Source: an uncultured Oscillospiraceae bacterium (GTDB lineage: Bacteria; Bacillota; Clostridia; Oscillospirales; Oscillospiraceae). From it: 11,984 bases of DNA. Below are positions 5,793 to 11,984 of the stretch, piece after piece. A model generated the notes under the pieces. That model was not told the DNA's origin. It searched no databases and was given only the letters and a program-made list of their open reading frames with translations. Position numbers and translations under genes: made by a program. Location of the stretch: assembly GCA_934668295.1 (NCBI GenBank), contig CAKUND010000057.1:1-11984 (forward strand), read 5' to 3'. Each line of letters begins with the position of its first letter. Positions within the stretch are counted from its first letter, which is position 1.

Positions 5793-8393
5793 ATGAACGC
5801 ACAGAACTATACGCAGAAATCTCTGGAGGCCATTCAGGCCGCACAGAAGCTGACCATTGAAAACCAGAATCAGCAGATCGAGCAGATCCATCTGCTGACC
5901 GCGCTTTTGAAGCAGGAAAACGGCCTTGTGCCGCAGCTGTTAAAAAAGATGGGCGTCACGCTGGAGAGCTTTGAGGCCGCGGTGGACGCGGAGCTGGGGA
6001 AGCTGCCGCGCGTGACCGGCTCGGGCCGCGAGGCGGATAAATATTACGTCGCGCGCGCCGTTGATACGGCGCTGAACAGCGCGGAGGACATCGCAAAGCA
6101 GATGAAGGACGAATATGTCTCCGTCGAGCATCTGTTTTTGTCGCTGATCGAGAACGCGGACGCGGTGCTCAAAGGCCTGTTCCGCCCGTACGGGATCACG
6201 AAGGAGGCCTGCCTGCAGGCGCTGCAGTCCGTGCGCGGCAATCAGCGCGTGACGTCCGACACGCCGGAGGACACGTATGAGGCGCTTGCCAAGTACGGCA
6301 CAGATCTGGTCAAGCGCGCGCGGGAGCAGAAGATGGATCCGGTCATCGGCCGTGACGACGAGATCCGGAACGTCATCCGCATCCTGTCCCGCAAGACGAA
6401 AAACAACCCGGTCCTCATCGGCGAGCCGGGCGTCGGCAAGACAGCCATCGTCGAGGGGCTTGCGCAGCGGATCGTTGCGAACGAGGTGCCGAAGTCTCTG
6501 CAGGACAAGACGATCTTCTCGCTCGATATGGGCGCGCTGATCGCGGGCGCAAAGTACCGCGGTGAATTTGAGGAGCGGCTGAAGGCCGTGCTGGCTGAGG
6601 TCAAGAAGTCCGAGGGCCGCATCATCCTGTTTATCGACGAACTGCATACCATTGTCGGCGCGGGCAAGACCGAGGGCTCGATGGACGCGGGCAATCTTTT
6701 AAAGCCGATGCTCGCGCGCGGCGAGCTGCACTGCATCGGCGCGACGACGCTGGACGAATACCGGCAGTATATCGAAAAGGATCCTGCGCTCGAGCGCCGG
6801 TTCCAGACGGTTCTGGTGCAGGAGCCGACGGTCGAGGATACGATCGCCATCCTGCGTGGTCTGGAATCCCGGTACGAGGTCTTCCACGGCGTCAAGATCA
6901 CGGACAACGCGATCATCGCCGCCGCGACGCTCAGTAACCGCTATATTACCGACCGGTTCCTGCCAGACAAGGCTATTGACCTCATTGACGAGGCCTGCGC
7001 CATGATCCGCACGGAGATGGACTCCATGCCGACCGAGCTGGACGTCATCAACCGCAAGATCATCCAGATGCAGATTGAGGAGGCGGCCCTCAAAAACGAG
7101 GACGACGAGCTTTCCAAGGCGCGGCTGACGGAGCTGCAGAAGGAGCTGGCGGAGCAGCGCGAGACGTTCAACTCCATGAAGGCCAAGTGGGAAAACGAGA
7201 AAAACGCCATTGGCCGCGTGCAGCAGCTGCGCGAGCGCATTGAACAGATCAATCGCGACATTGAAGCCGCCGAGCAGAGCTATGATCTGGAAAAGGCCGC
7301 GAAATTGAAATACGGCGATCTGCCCGAAGCGAAAAAGCAGCTCGAGCAGGAGGAAAAGCTGGCGCAGAGCGGCAAGGAGACGAGTCTGCTCCGCAACAAG
7401 GTCACGGAGGAGGAGATCGCCAAGATCATCGAGCGCTGGACGGGCATCCCGACCGCGCGGCTGATGGAGGGCGAGCGCGACAAGCTGCTGCACCTTGAAG
7501 ATACGCTCCATAAGCGCGTCGTCGGGCAGGATGAGGCTGTGCGCGTCGTCTCCGAGGCCATCCAGAGAAGCAGAGCGGGCATTCAGGATCCGAACCGGCC
7601 GCTCGGCTCGTTCCTGTTCCTCGGCCCGACAGGCGTCGGCAAGACGGAGCTTGCCAAGACGCTGGCAGAAGCACTGTTTGACGATGAAAAGAATCTGGTG
7701 CGCATCGATATGTCGGAGTACATGGAGAAATTCTCCGTGTCGCGGCTGATCGGAGCGCCTCCCGGATACGTGGGCTATGAGGAGGGCGGCCAGCTGACCG
7801 AGGCGGTGCGCCGCAGACCGTATTCCGTCATTCTGTTTGACGAGATCGAAAAGGCGCACCCGGATGTATTCAACATTCTCCTGCAGGTGCTTGACGACGG
7901 CAGGATCACGGATTCGCAGGGCCGCACGGTGGACTTCAAGAACACCATCATTATCCTGACCTCGAACCTCGGCTCGCAGGCCATTCTGGACGGCATCACG
8001 CCGGAGGGCGAGATCTCCGAGGAAGCAAAGAACGAGGTGCAGGCGCTCCTGCGCCGCAATTTCCGCCCGGAGTTCCTGAACCGGCTGGATGAGATCGTGT
8101 TCTATAAGCCCCTGTCGAAGGAGAATATCACCGGCATTATCGACTTGCAGATCGCGGCGCTCAATAAGCGCCTTTCCGACAAGCAGCTCAAGTGCGAGCT
8201 GACCCCGGCGGCAAAGGCGTTCGTCATTGACGCGGCCTATGACCCGCAGTTCGGCGCAAGACCGCTGCGCCGGTATCTGCAGCACACGGTCGAGACGCTT
8301 CTCGCGCAGCGCATCCTGCGCGGCGACGTGCTCCCGGGCCAGACGCTTGTCTGCGACGTGCAGAACGGCGAGCTGGTTATCAACGCAAAGTAA
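5793..8393 (+). CDS. clpB: ATP-dependent disaggregase ClpB (Hsp104 family)
   Basis: An 866-residue hexameric AAA+ chaperone that pulls proteins out of aggregates together with DnaK. The Clp N domain spans about residues 1-145. NBD1 follows, with Walker A GEPGVGKT at 210-217, Walker B acids Asp282/Glu283 and pore loop [10 protein letters not shown] long coiled M domain at roughly 410-525 separates ClpB from ClpA and ClpC types. NBD2 has Walker A GPTGVGKT at 611-618, Walker B Asp683/Glu684 and pore loop GYVGYEEGG. The C-terminal small domain includes [14 protein letters not shown] and [11 protein letters not shown]. No ClpP-docking loop is evident, as expected. Length is normal and all ATPase motifs are intact. 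The start is ATG 5793 with AAGAGGTG before it. It is monocistronic and under CIRCE/HrcA control, with a terminator just after the stop. Confidence 0.97.
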   Translation: MNAQNYTQKSLEAIQAAQKLTIENQNQQIEQIHLLTALLKQENGLVPQLLKKMGVTLESFEAAVDAELGKLPRVTGSGREADKYYVARAVDTALNSAEDIAKQMKDEYVSVEHLFLSLIENADAVLKGLFRPYGITKEACLQALQSVRGNQRVTSDTPEDTYEALAKYGTDLVKRAREQKMDPVIGRDDEIRNVIRILSRKTKNNPVLIGEPGVGKTAIVEGLAQRIVANEVPKSLQDKTIFSLDMGALIAGAKYRGEFEERLKAVLAEVKKSEGRIILFIDELHTIVGAGKTEGSMDAGNLLKPMLARGELHCIGATTLDEYRQYIEKDPALERRFQTVLVQEPTVEDTIAILRGLESRYEVFHGVKITDNAIIAAATLSNRYITDRFLPDKAIDLIDEACAMIRTEMDSMPTELDVINRKIIQMQIEEAALKNEDDELSKARLTELQKELAEQRETFNSMKAKWENEKNAIGRVQQLRERIEQINRDIEAAEQSYDLEKAAKLKYGDLPEAKKQLEQEEKLAQSGKETSLLRNKVTEEEIAKIIERWTGIPTARLMEGERDKLLHLEDTLHKRVVGQDEAVRVVSEAIQRSRAGIQDPNRPLGSFLFLGPTGVGKTELAKTLAEALFDDEKNLVRIDMSEYMEKFSVSRLIGAPPGYVGYEEGGQLTEAVRRRPYSVILFDEIEKAHPDVFNILLQVLDDGRITDSQGRTVDFKNTIIILTSNLGSQAILDGITPEGEISEEAKNEVQALLRRNFRPEFLNRLDEIVFYKPLSKENITGIIDLQIAALNKRLSDKQLKCELTPAAKAFVIDAAYDPQFGARPLRRYLQHTVETLLAQRILRGDVLPGQTLVCDVQNGELVINAK

Positions 8394-8399
8394 AATCAA

Positions 8400-8438
8400 G
8401 GCCCTGCTGCAAGCTTCTGCTGCAGCAGGGCCCTTTCC
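8400..8438. terminator. Terminator hairpin between convergent clpB and mgtC-like genes
   Basis: GGCCCTGCTGCA (8400-8411) pairs perfectly with TGCAGCAGGGCC (8421-8432), 12 bp, with a 9-nt loop. The plus-strand tail is CTTTCC and the minus-strand tail TTGATTTTA, so it probably serves both converging transcripts. Confidence 0.75.
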
Positions 8439-8472
8439 ATACGGGGCATGGCAGAGGCGGCTTTTTAGCTGT

Positions 8473-9192
8473 TCAGTTCATTTCTTCAATATAATACACA
8501 TAATCCAGCGACTTGAGGGCCTCAATGATCTCGCCGTGCTTTTTGTACTGCTTGAGCTCCGGGCTGTCTACGGTGAACGAGACGGTAAATACACTGAGGC
8601 CGGAATTTAAGTACGCGGGATTTGATTCAATGTCGTCGATGCGCATGCCGAGAGCGCGGACGGTCGACACGAAATCCGGCAGGTCGAGCTTGTTTTTGAG
8701 CTCCAGATGCACCTCGAAGTGGTTCGAACGGTCTTTTAAATGCGTCTCCAGCGCCGGAAGGCCCGACATGCTGCACAGCAGCGCGAGGAACAGCACCAGC
8801 GCCAGCGTGTAAAGCCCGGCGCCGAGCGCAAGCCCCACGATGCCGCAGCACCAGAGGCCGACGGAGGTGGTCAGCCCCTTGATCTGGTTTTTGGAGCTGA
8901 ACAGGATGGAGTTGCCGCTGATGGTCGTGATGCCGATGACGGCAGCCGCGGAAAGGACCGGGATCGTGACCGGCAGAACGTCCATGAGATACTGGTCGAT
9001 GAGCATCGTGGATGTGCCCGCGAGGCTCACGAGGATGAAGGTGCGAAGGCCGGCGGAGTGCCGCTTGCTCGAGCGTTCGCAGCCGATGATGGCGGCCAGC
9101 GCCATGCTGAGGGCCAGCCGGAGAAAGACAGAGCCGAGCGTCAGCTCCGTGCTCCATGGGCCGAGAAGCCCAGCGATCCAATCTGTTTTCAT
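8473..9192 (-). CDS. MgtC/SapB family membrane protein with C-terminal ACT-like domain
   Basis: A 239-residue protein. The N-terminal part, to about residue 150, has several membrane helices. It includes the MgtC signature region RLALSMALAAIIGCERSS (residues 25-42) and SAGLRTFILVSL (46-57). From about residue 154 a soluble tail with alternating strands and helices matches the ACT-like domain of MgtC proteins. Homologues are linked to magnesium limitation, acid survival and modulation of membrane ATPase or ion flow; the role here is inferred only at the level of ion homeostasis. The start is ATG at 9192-9190, with AGGAGG 9 nt upstream lying inside the last codons of the antiporter gene. Only 6 bp separate the two genes, so translation is very likely coupled. 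Confidence 0.87.
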   Translation of the reverse strand: MKTDWIAGLLGPWSTELTLGSVFLRLALSMALAAIIGCERSSKRHSAGLRTFILVSLAGTSTMLIDQYLMDVLPVTIPVLSAAAVIGITTISGNSILFSSKNQIKGLTTSVGLWCCGIVGLALGAGLYTLALVLFLALLCSMSGLPALETHLKDRSNHFEVHLELKNKLDLPDFVSTVRALGMRIDDIESNPAYLNSGLSVFTVSFTVDSPELKQYKKHGEIIEALKSLDYVYYIEEMN

Positions 9193-9198
9193 ATGCCG

Positions 9199-10656
9199 TT
9201 ACCTCCTGAGATAGAAAAATCTGCGCTGCGCCTGTGTCTGGGCCAGCTGCTCCTCTGCCGCCTCGGTAAAGGCGGCTTCCTCCTCCGATATGTCGCTGCT
9301 TAGCGCCGGAAGCTCGGTCTGTATCTTCCGGATGCGCTCGATGAGCAGCTGCACGTCGGTTTTCTTTTCGCCCGTTTCCGTGACCTCGTCCACGACGGCA
9401 ACGTCCTCGAGCCTGGTCGAATACGATTTGGATAAGTACAGCGCCAGCTTTGCGCAGCCGGGGCCGATGAGCTCATACAGGACGCTGGACGCGAGAATGA
9501 TGGTCTGCAGGTCGCTTCCCATCGTGCCGCCGAGCGTTCGCGCGCCGAGGGCGGCCAGGCCGATGGCCACGCCGGCCTGCGGGATGAGCGCCAGGCCCAG
9601 ATAATTGCGCACCAGCTTATCTTTTTTGACCAGCCCGCAGCCCAGCCATGCGCCGGCGTATTTGCCGAGGATGCGCACGAGGAAGTAGCTCACGCCGATG
9701 ATGAGCAGCGGTACGCCGTCCAGATCTCCGGACGAGGAGACAAGCGCGTCCAGCTGGAACGACATGCCGGAGCGGACGAAGAACAGGAGCAGGATCGGCG
9801 GGCTGAAATAATTGAGCTGCTTGAACAGCTTATCGTCGTCCGCGATGTTCGTGTAGACCGTGCCCATCATCATGCAGCCGAGCAGCGGCGAGATATCCAG
9901 CAGCGCACACACGCCGCAGAACGCGAACAGGAGCGCAACGGAGATAATGAGCTTATTGTCCTTCGAGCGCTTCTGCGGCATGAGGAGCTTCATGAAAAGC
10001 CCGAAGACGCTGCCGAGCAGTAGCACCAGCAGGTTCAGCAGCACGGGCTTCCCGAGCGTTTCGAAGGAAAAGCCGCTTGCGCCGCTCAACGAGGCCAGCG
10101 CAATGGAAATGGCCACGGAATAAAGAACCAGCCCGACCACGTCGTCCAGCGCGACGACCTGCAGGAGCGTGTCGACAAAATCGCCTTTTGCGCCGGTCTG
10201 ACGGATGGTCATCATCGTGGAGGCCGGAGCCGTCGCTGAGGCGAGAGCGGCAAGCACGATGGAAAACGCCAGATCGAGCCGGAGGATAAAATAGGTCAGG
10301 ATAAAAATAAAGACTGAGGCCAGAACGGCTTCGAAGATCGTGATCCAGACGACCTTCATGCCGCTCTTTTTTAAGACCGAGAGCTTGAAAAACTCGCCGG
10401 TTGAGAACGCGATGAAGGCCAGCGCGATATCGGAAAGAAAATCTGTGCCGTCAAGGATGCGCTGCGGCACGAGATTCAGGACATACGGCCCGATGAGAAT
10501 GCCGGCAAGGATATAGCCGGTCACATTCGGCAGACGCGCAAGCTTTGTCAGGCGCGTCATTGCGAAGCCGGAAAACAGCATCAGCGCAATGGAAATGATC
10601 ACGCCTGCGACCGGGCTCGTATTGGCGATCAGGGAAGAAAGACCCGTAACGTTCAC
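9199..10656 (-). CDS. CPA2-family cation/proton antiporter
   Basis: About 485 residues with roughly a dozen hydrophobic helices over the first 410. The family features are the N-terminal RLPNVTGYILAGILIGP (41-57), the ATAPAST segment (141-147) and a tandem Asp pair at 171-172 (ALDDVVGLVLYS), the ion/proton-binding site of this fold. The paired acids favour an electrogenic exchanger by analogy with NapA and NhaA. The C-terminal 75 residues are charged, probably coiled, and lack an RCK/TrkA nucleotide-binding domain, unlike classical Kef proteins. The start is uncertain: the GTG at 10656-10654 overlaps a strong GGAGGTGA ribosome binding site, and no ATG, GTG or TTG lies at good spacing in this frame, so the true start may be an unusual codon a few residues on. 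First gene of an operon with the MgtC-like gene. Confidence 0.9.
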   Translation of the reverse strand: MNVTGLSSLIANTSPVAGVIISIALMLFSGFAMTRLTKLARLPNVTGYILAGILIGPYVLNLVPQRILDGTDFLSDIALAFIAFSTGEFFKLSVLKKSGMKVVWITIFEAVLASVFIFILTYFILRLDLAFSIVLAALASATAPASTMMTIRQTGAKGDFVDTLLQVVALDDVVGLVLYSVAISIALASLSGASGFSFETLGKPVLLNLLVLLLGSVFGLFMKLLMPQKRSKDNKLIISVALLFAFCGVCALLDISPLLGCMMMGTVYTNIADDDKLFKQLNYFSPPILLLFFVRSGMSFQLDALVSSSGDLDGVPLLIIGVSYFLVRILGKYAGAWLGCGLVKKDKLVRNYLGLALIPQAGVAIGLAALGARTLGGTMGSDLQTIILASSVLYELIGPGCAKLALYLSKSYSTRLEDVAVVDEVTETGEKKTDVQLLIERIRKIQTELPALSSDISEEEAAFTEAAEEQLAQTQAQRRFFYLRR

Positions 10657-10690
10657 CTCCGATGATTTGAATTTTACATGAATTTAACAC

Positions 10691-10719
10691 AGTGTACCAC
10701 AACCGGGTGCGTTCTGCAA
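10691..10719 (-). promoter_or_regulatory. Candidate promoter of the antiporter-mgtC operon
   Basis: Read on the minus strand: TTGCAG (10719-10714), 17 bp, then TACACT (10696-10691) with a TG one base upstream, forming an extended -10. Transcription would start near 10684, about 28 nt before the annotated start. The downstream DNA is AT-rich. Confidence 0.5.
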
Positions 10720-10758
10720 GCCATTCGTGTCGGAGGCAAAATTTCCTGTGAAAAGGGC

Positions 10759-10787
10759 TTGCAATCTTATGGCGAAACCGATACCAT
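10759..10787 (+). promoter_or_regulatory. Candidate promoter of the nucleotidyltransferase gene
   Basis: TTGCAA (10759-10764), exactly 17 bp, then TACCAT (10782-10787). Transcription would begin near 10794, giving a leader of about 23 nt that contains the AGGAGG site. It is divergent from the antiporter promoter, with about 40 bp between the two -35 elements. Confidence 0.55.
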
Positions 10788-10816
10788 AGAGGCAGTAATT
10801 TGCAGGAGGCATACAC

Positions 10817-11734
10817 ATGCAGAAACAAGCGCCGAAGCTCGTCATTATGGCAGCCGGAATGGGCAGCCGCTTCGGCGGGCTCAAGCAGATGGAGCCCGTC
10901 GATCAGGAGGGGCACAGCATCATTGATTTTTCCATGTACGACGCAAGACGCGCGGGGTTCCGCGATCTTGTCTTTATCATCAAGCGGGAGCATGAGGCGC
11001 TTTTCCGCGAGCGCATCGGGACCCGCATGGAGCGGTTTTTCAATGTGGAATATGTCTATCAGGAGCTGACGGACATTCCGGACGGCTGCGCCGTGCCGGA
11101 GGGACGCGTCAAGCCGTGGGGCACGGGACAGGCGGTGGCCTGCTGCCGGAACGTACTGCACGGGCCGTTCGCGGTCATCAACTCCGATGATTTTTATGGG
11201 CGCACGGCGTTCAGCGAGATCTATGAGTTCCTGCGCACGAACGAGGACGAGCACTGCTACGCCATGGTCGGCTACCGGGTGCGCAACACCGTGACGACGT
11301 TTGGTTCTGTGGCGCGCGGCGTGTGCGAGGTACAAAACGGGATGCTCCAGGGCATTACCGAGCGGACGAAGATCTATCAGCGCGGCGACCACGCTGCCTA
11401 CACCGAGGACGGCGAGCACTTTACCGATCTGCCGGGCGACACCATCGTGTCCATGAATATCTGGGGCTTTACCCAGCCGATGGTCCAGGCGCTCTGGACG
11501 CAGCTCGGCACGTTCTTCGAACGGGAGGTCCCGCTGGATCCGCTGAAGCGGGAGTTTTATCTGCCGAGCGTCGTCAACCGGCAGCTGGAGGAGGGGACGG
11601 CCCGCGTGCGCGTGCTGCCCTGCGAGGAGGTCTGGCATGGCGTGACCTATCGCGAGGATCTGGCCTCTGTCAAGGAGGCGATCTGCGCCCTGAAGGCCGC
11701 AGGCGTCTATGAAGAACGCCTCTGGCCGGATTGA
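10817..11734 (+). CDS. Sugar-nucleotidyltransferase-like protein (NTP_transferase family)
   Basis: A 305-residue cytoplasmic enzyme with the GT-A-like fold that joins NTPs to sugar phosphates or related small phosphates. The N-terminal nucleotide-binding loop is AAGMGSRFGGLKQ (residues 12-24). INSDDFYG puts the metal-binding acids at Asp124/Asp125. MNIWGF and the C-terminal VWHGVTYREDLASVKE are typical of the clostridial uncharacterised nucleotidyltransferase group. It resembles glucose-1-phosphate uridylyltransferase in motif order, but the exact NTP and acceptor are not readable, and no partner kinase or sugar gene lies beside it in the window. The start is ATG 10817, with AGGAGG at 10804-10809. 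It is monocistronic, ended by a strong terminator. Confidence 0.87.
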   Translation: MQKQAPKLVIMAAGMGSRFGGLKQMEPVDQEGHSIIDFSMYDARRAGFRDLVFIIKREHEALFRERIGTRMERFFNVEYVYQELTDIPDGCAVPEGRVKPWGTGQAVACCRNVLHGPFAVINSDDFYGRTAFSEIYEFLRTNEDEHCYAMVGYRVRNTVTTFGSVARGVCEVQNGMLQGITERTKIYQRGDHAAYTEDGEHFTDLPGDTIVSMNIWGFTQPMVQALWTQLGTFFEREVPLDPLKREFYLPSVVNRQLEEGTARVRVLPCEEVWHGVTYREDLASVKEAICALKAAGVYEERLWPD

Positions 11735-11745
11735 CTCTGTACAAG

Positions 11746-11781
11746 ACAGGCGCTTTTGCAAAGCAGAAGCGCCTGTTTTTT
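11746..11781 (+). terminator. Rho-independent terminator after the nucleotidyltransferase gene
   Basis: ACAGGCGCTT (11746-11755) pairs perfectly with AAGCGCCTGT (11767-11776), followed by a run of T to 11781. It is a canonical intrinsic terminator 11 bp after the stop codon, the best in the window. Confidence 0.92.
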
Positions 11782-11802
11782 ATACAAAAACAAACCCGCA
11801 AT

Positions 11803-11835
11803 CCAGCAAAGCGGTCACGGGTTTGAACGAAGAAA
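11803..11835 (+). repeat. Repeat motif copy 1
   Basis: CCAGCAAAGCGGTCACG (11803-11819), 8 variable bases, then CGAAGAAA (11828-11835). The same arrangement recurs at 11900-11933. The core lies in the loop and 3' arm of a 7-bp hairpin formed by AAACCCG and CGGGTTT. An inverted CTTTGCTG, complementary to part of the core, lies at 11839-11846. Confidence 0.7.
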
Positions 11836-11887
11836 GACCTTTGCTGTCGGGACGGGCGCGCTTGCACGGAATGCGAACATCGTAACC

Positions 11888-11933
11888 CTGCATCGTGACC
11901 CAGCAAAGCGGTCACGATGCAGAAGCGAAGAAA
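11888..11933 (+). repeat. Repeat motif copy 2 with perfect 12-bp hairpin
   Basis: The identical 17-bp core (11900-11916) is followed by 9 variable bases and CGAAGAAA (11926-11933). Here the hairpin is perfect: CTGCATCGTGAC (11888-11899) pairs with GTCACGATGCAG (11911-11922), leaving CCAGCAAAGCG as an 11-nt loop. Loop and proximal sequence are conserved with copy 1 while distal stem bases differ. Confidence 0.75.
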
Positions 11934-11984
11934 CGCCCCGTCTGGCTAAGAAGCCTCGCCGCAAGGCGGGGATTCGTGCCGTAA

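Larger units (their letters stand above)
11792..11984 (+). ncRNA. Structured non-coding repeat region, possible RNA or mobile-element end
   Basis: No convincing gene lies after the terminator. The region instead holds ordered secondary structure. AAACCCG (11792-11798) pairs with CGGGTTT (11818-11824). GACGGG plus GCG (11851-11860, one bulge) pairs with CGC plus CCCGTC (11934-11942). Inside this lies a perfect 12-bp hairpin (11888-11899 with 11911-11922), and a GCAA-capped hairpin follows at 11954-11971. The last stem has a G-T pair that becomes G·U only in a plus-strand RNA, and GCAA is a GNRA loop only on that strand, so plus-strand transcription is favoured. No own promoter is obvious. The right side may continue past the window. 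The class is unknown to me. Confidence 0.35.

Noticed and set aside
6699..8399. 566-codon minus-strand open frame opposite clpB
   Set aside because: Long antisense frames are common in GC-rich DNA; the plus strand is unmistakably ClpB with every AAA+ motif, and the minus-strand translation has no recognisable domain.
10451..11761. 436-codon minus-strand open frame spanning the divergent promoters and the nucleotidyltransferase gene
   Set aside because: It crosses two genes in other frames and a promoter region, and its protein is low-complexity His/Arg/Ala-rich shadow sequence.
11803..11916. Two-copy 17-bp repeat as a CRISPR array
   Set aside because: Only two copies, spacing too large (97 bp start to start), repeats sit in hairpins with conserved flanks, and no cas genes are present.

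Overview
The window reads as chromosomal DNA from a GC-rich, low-redundancy Firmicute, most likely a gut Oscillospiraceae/Ruminococcaceae-type Clostridium relative. The reasons are about 60% GC by eye with strong GC at third codon positions, strong AGGAGG-type ribosome binding sites, vegetative promoters of sigma-A type, a perfect CIRCE operator before clpB, and a choloylglycine (bile salt) hydrolase with every catalytic residue. The taxon is inferred from gene content and not proven. I see no rRNA, tRNA, CRISPR array, phage genes or complete insertion sequence.

Layout, left to right. Positions 2-304 hold the 3' end of an unrecognised gene. It converges on, and overlaps by 14 bp, a small minus-strand gene (291-491) for an Arg-rich single-span membrane protein. 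A monoglyceride-lipase-like alpha/beta hydrolase (581-1483) follows and ends at a strong hairpin. Next is a two-component operon: a DUF4118 sensor kinase (1609-2739) overlapping an OmpR/KdpE-type regulator (2708-3415). Its promoter has a tandem TTAAC repeat over the -35, which would suit autoregulation. A hairpin separates it from an iron-sulfur flavoprotein-like reductase (3654-4277) and a bile salt hydrolase (4326-5306), which are 48 bp apart and probably co-transcribed. A 486-bp intergenic region follows, with a possible degenerate repeat, a terminator hairpin, an AT-rich stretch, and the clpB promoter plus CIRCE. clpB (5793-8393) encodes the full-length disaggregase.

On the minus strand, a CPA2 cation/proton antiporter (10656-9199) and an MgtC/SapB membrane protein with an ACT-like tail (9192-8473) form a tight, translationally coupled pair, probably concerned with ion homeostasis. 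They are transcribed divergently from a sugar-nucleotidyltransferase-like gene (10817-11734), and each side has its own recognisable promoter. That gene ends at a textbook terminator.

The last 200 bp (about 11790-11984) are non-coding but highly structured. Two copies of a CCAGCAAAGCGGTCACG + CGAAGAAA motif sit in hairpins, a partial inverted copy lies between them, a long-range helix encloses the second hairpin, and a GNRA-capped hairpin follows. This is the least explained and most interesting part of the window. It could be a dispersed structured repeat, a small RNA, or the end of a non-autonomous mobile element; the window edge cuts it off. Most of the rest is ordinary core and accessory gene content.
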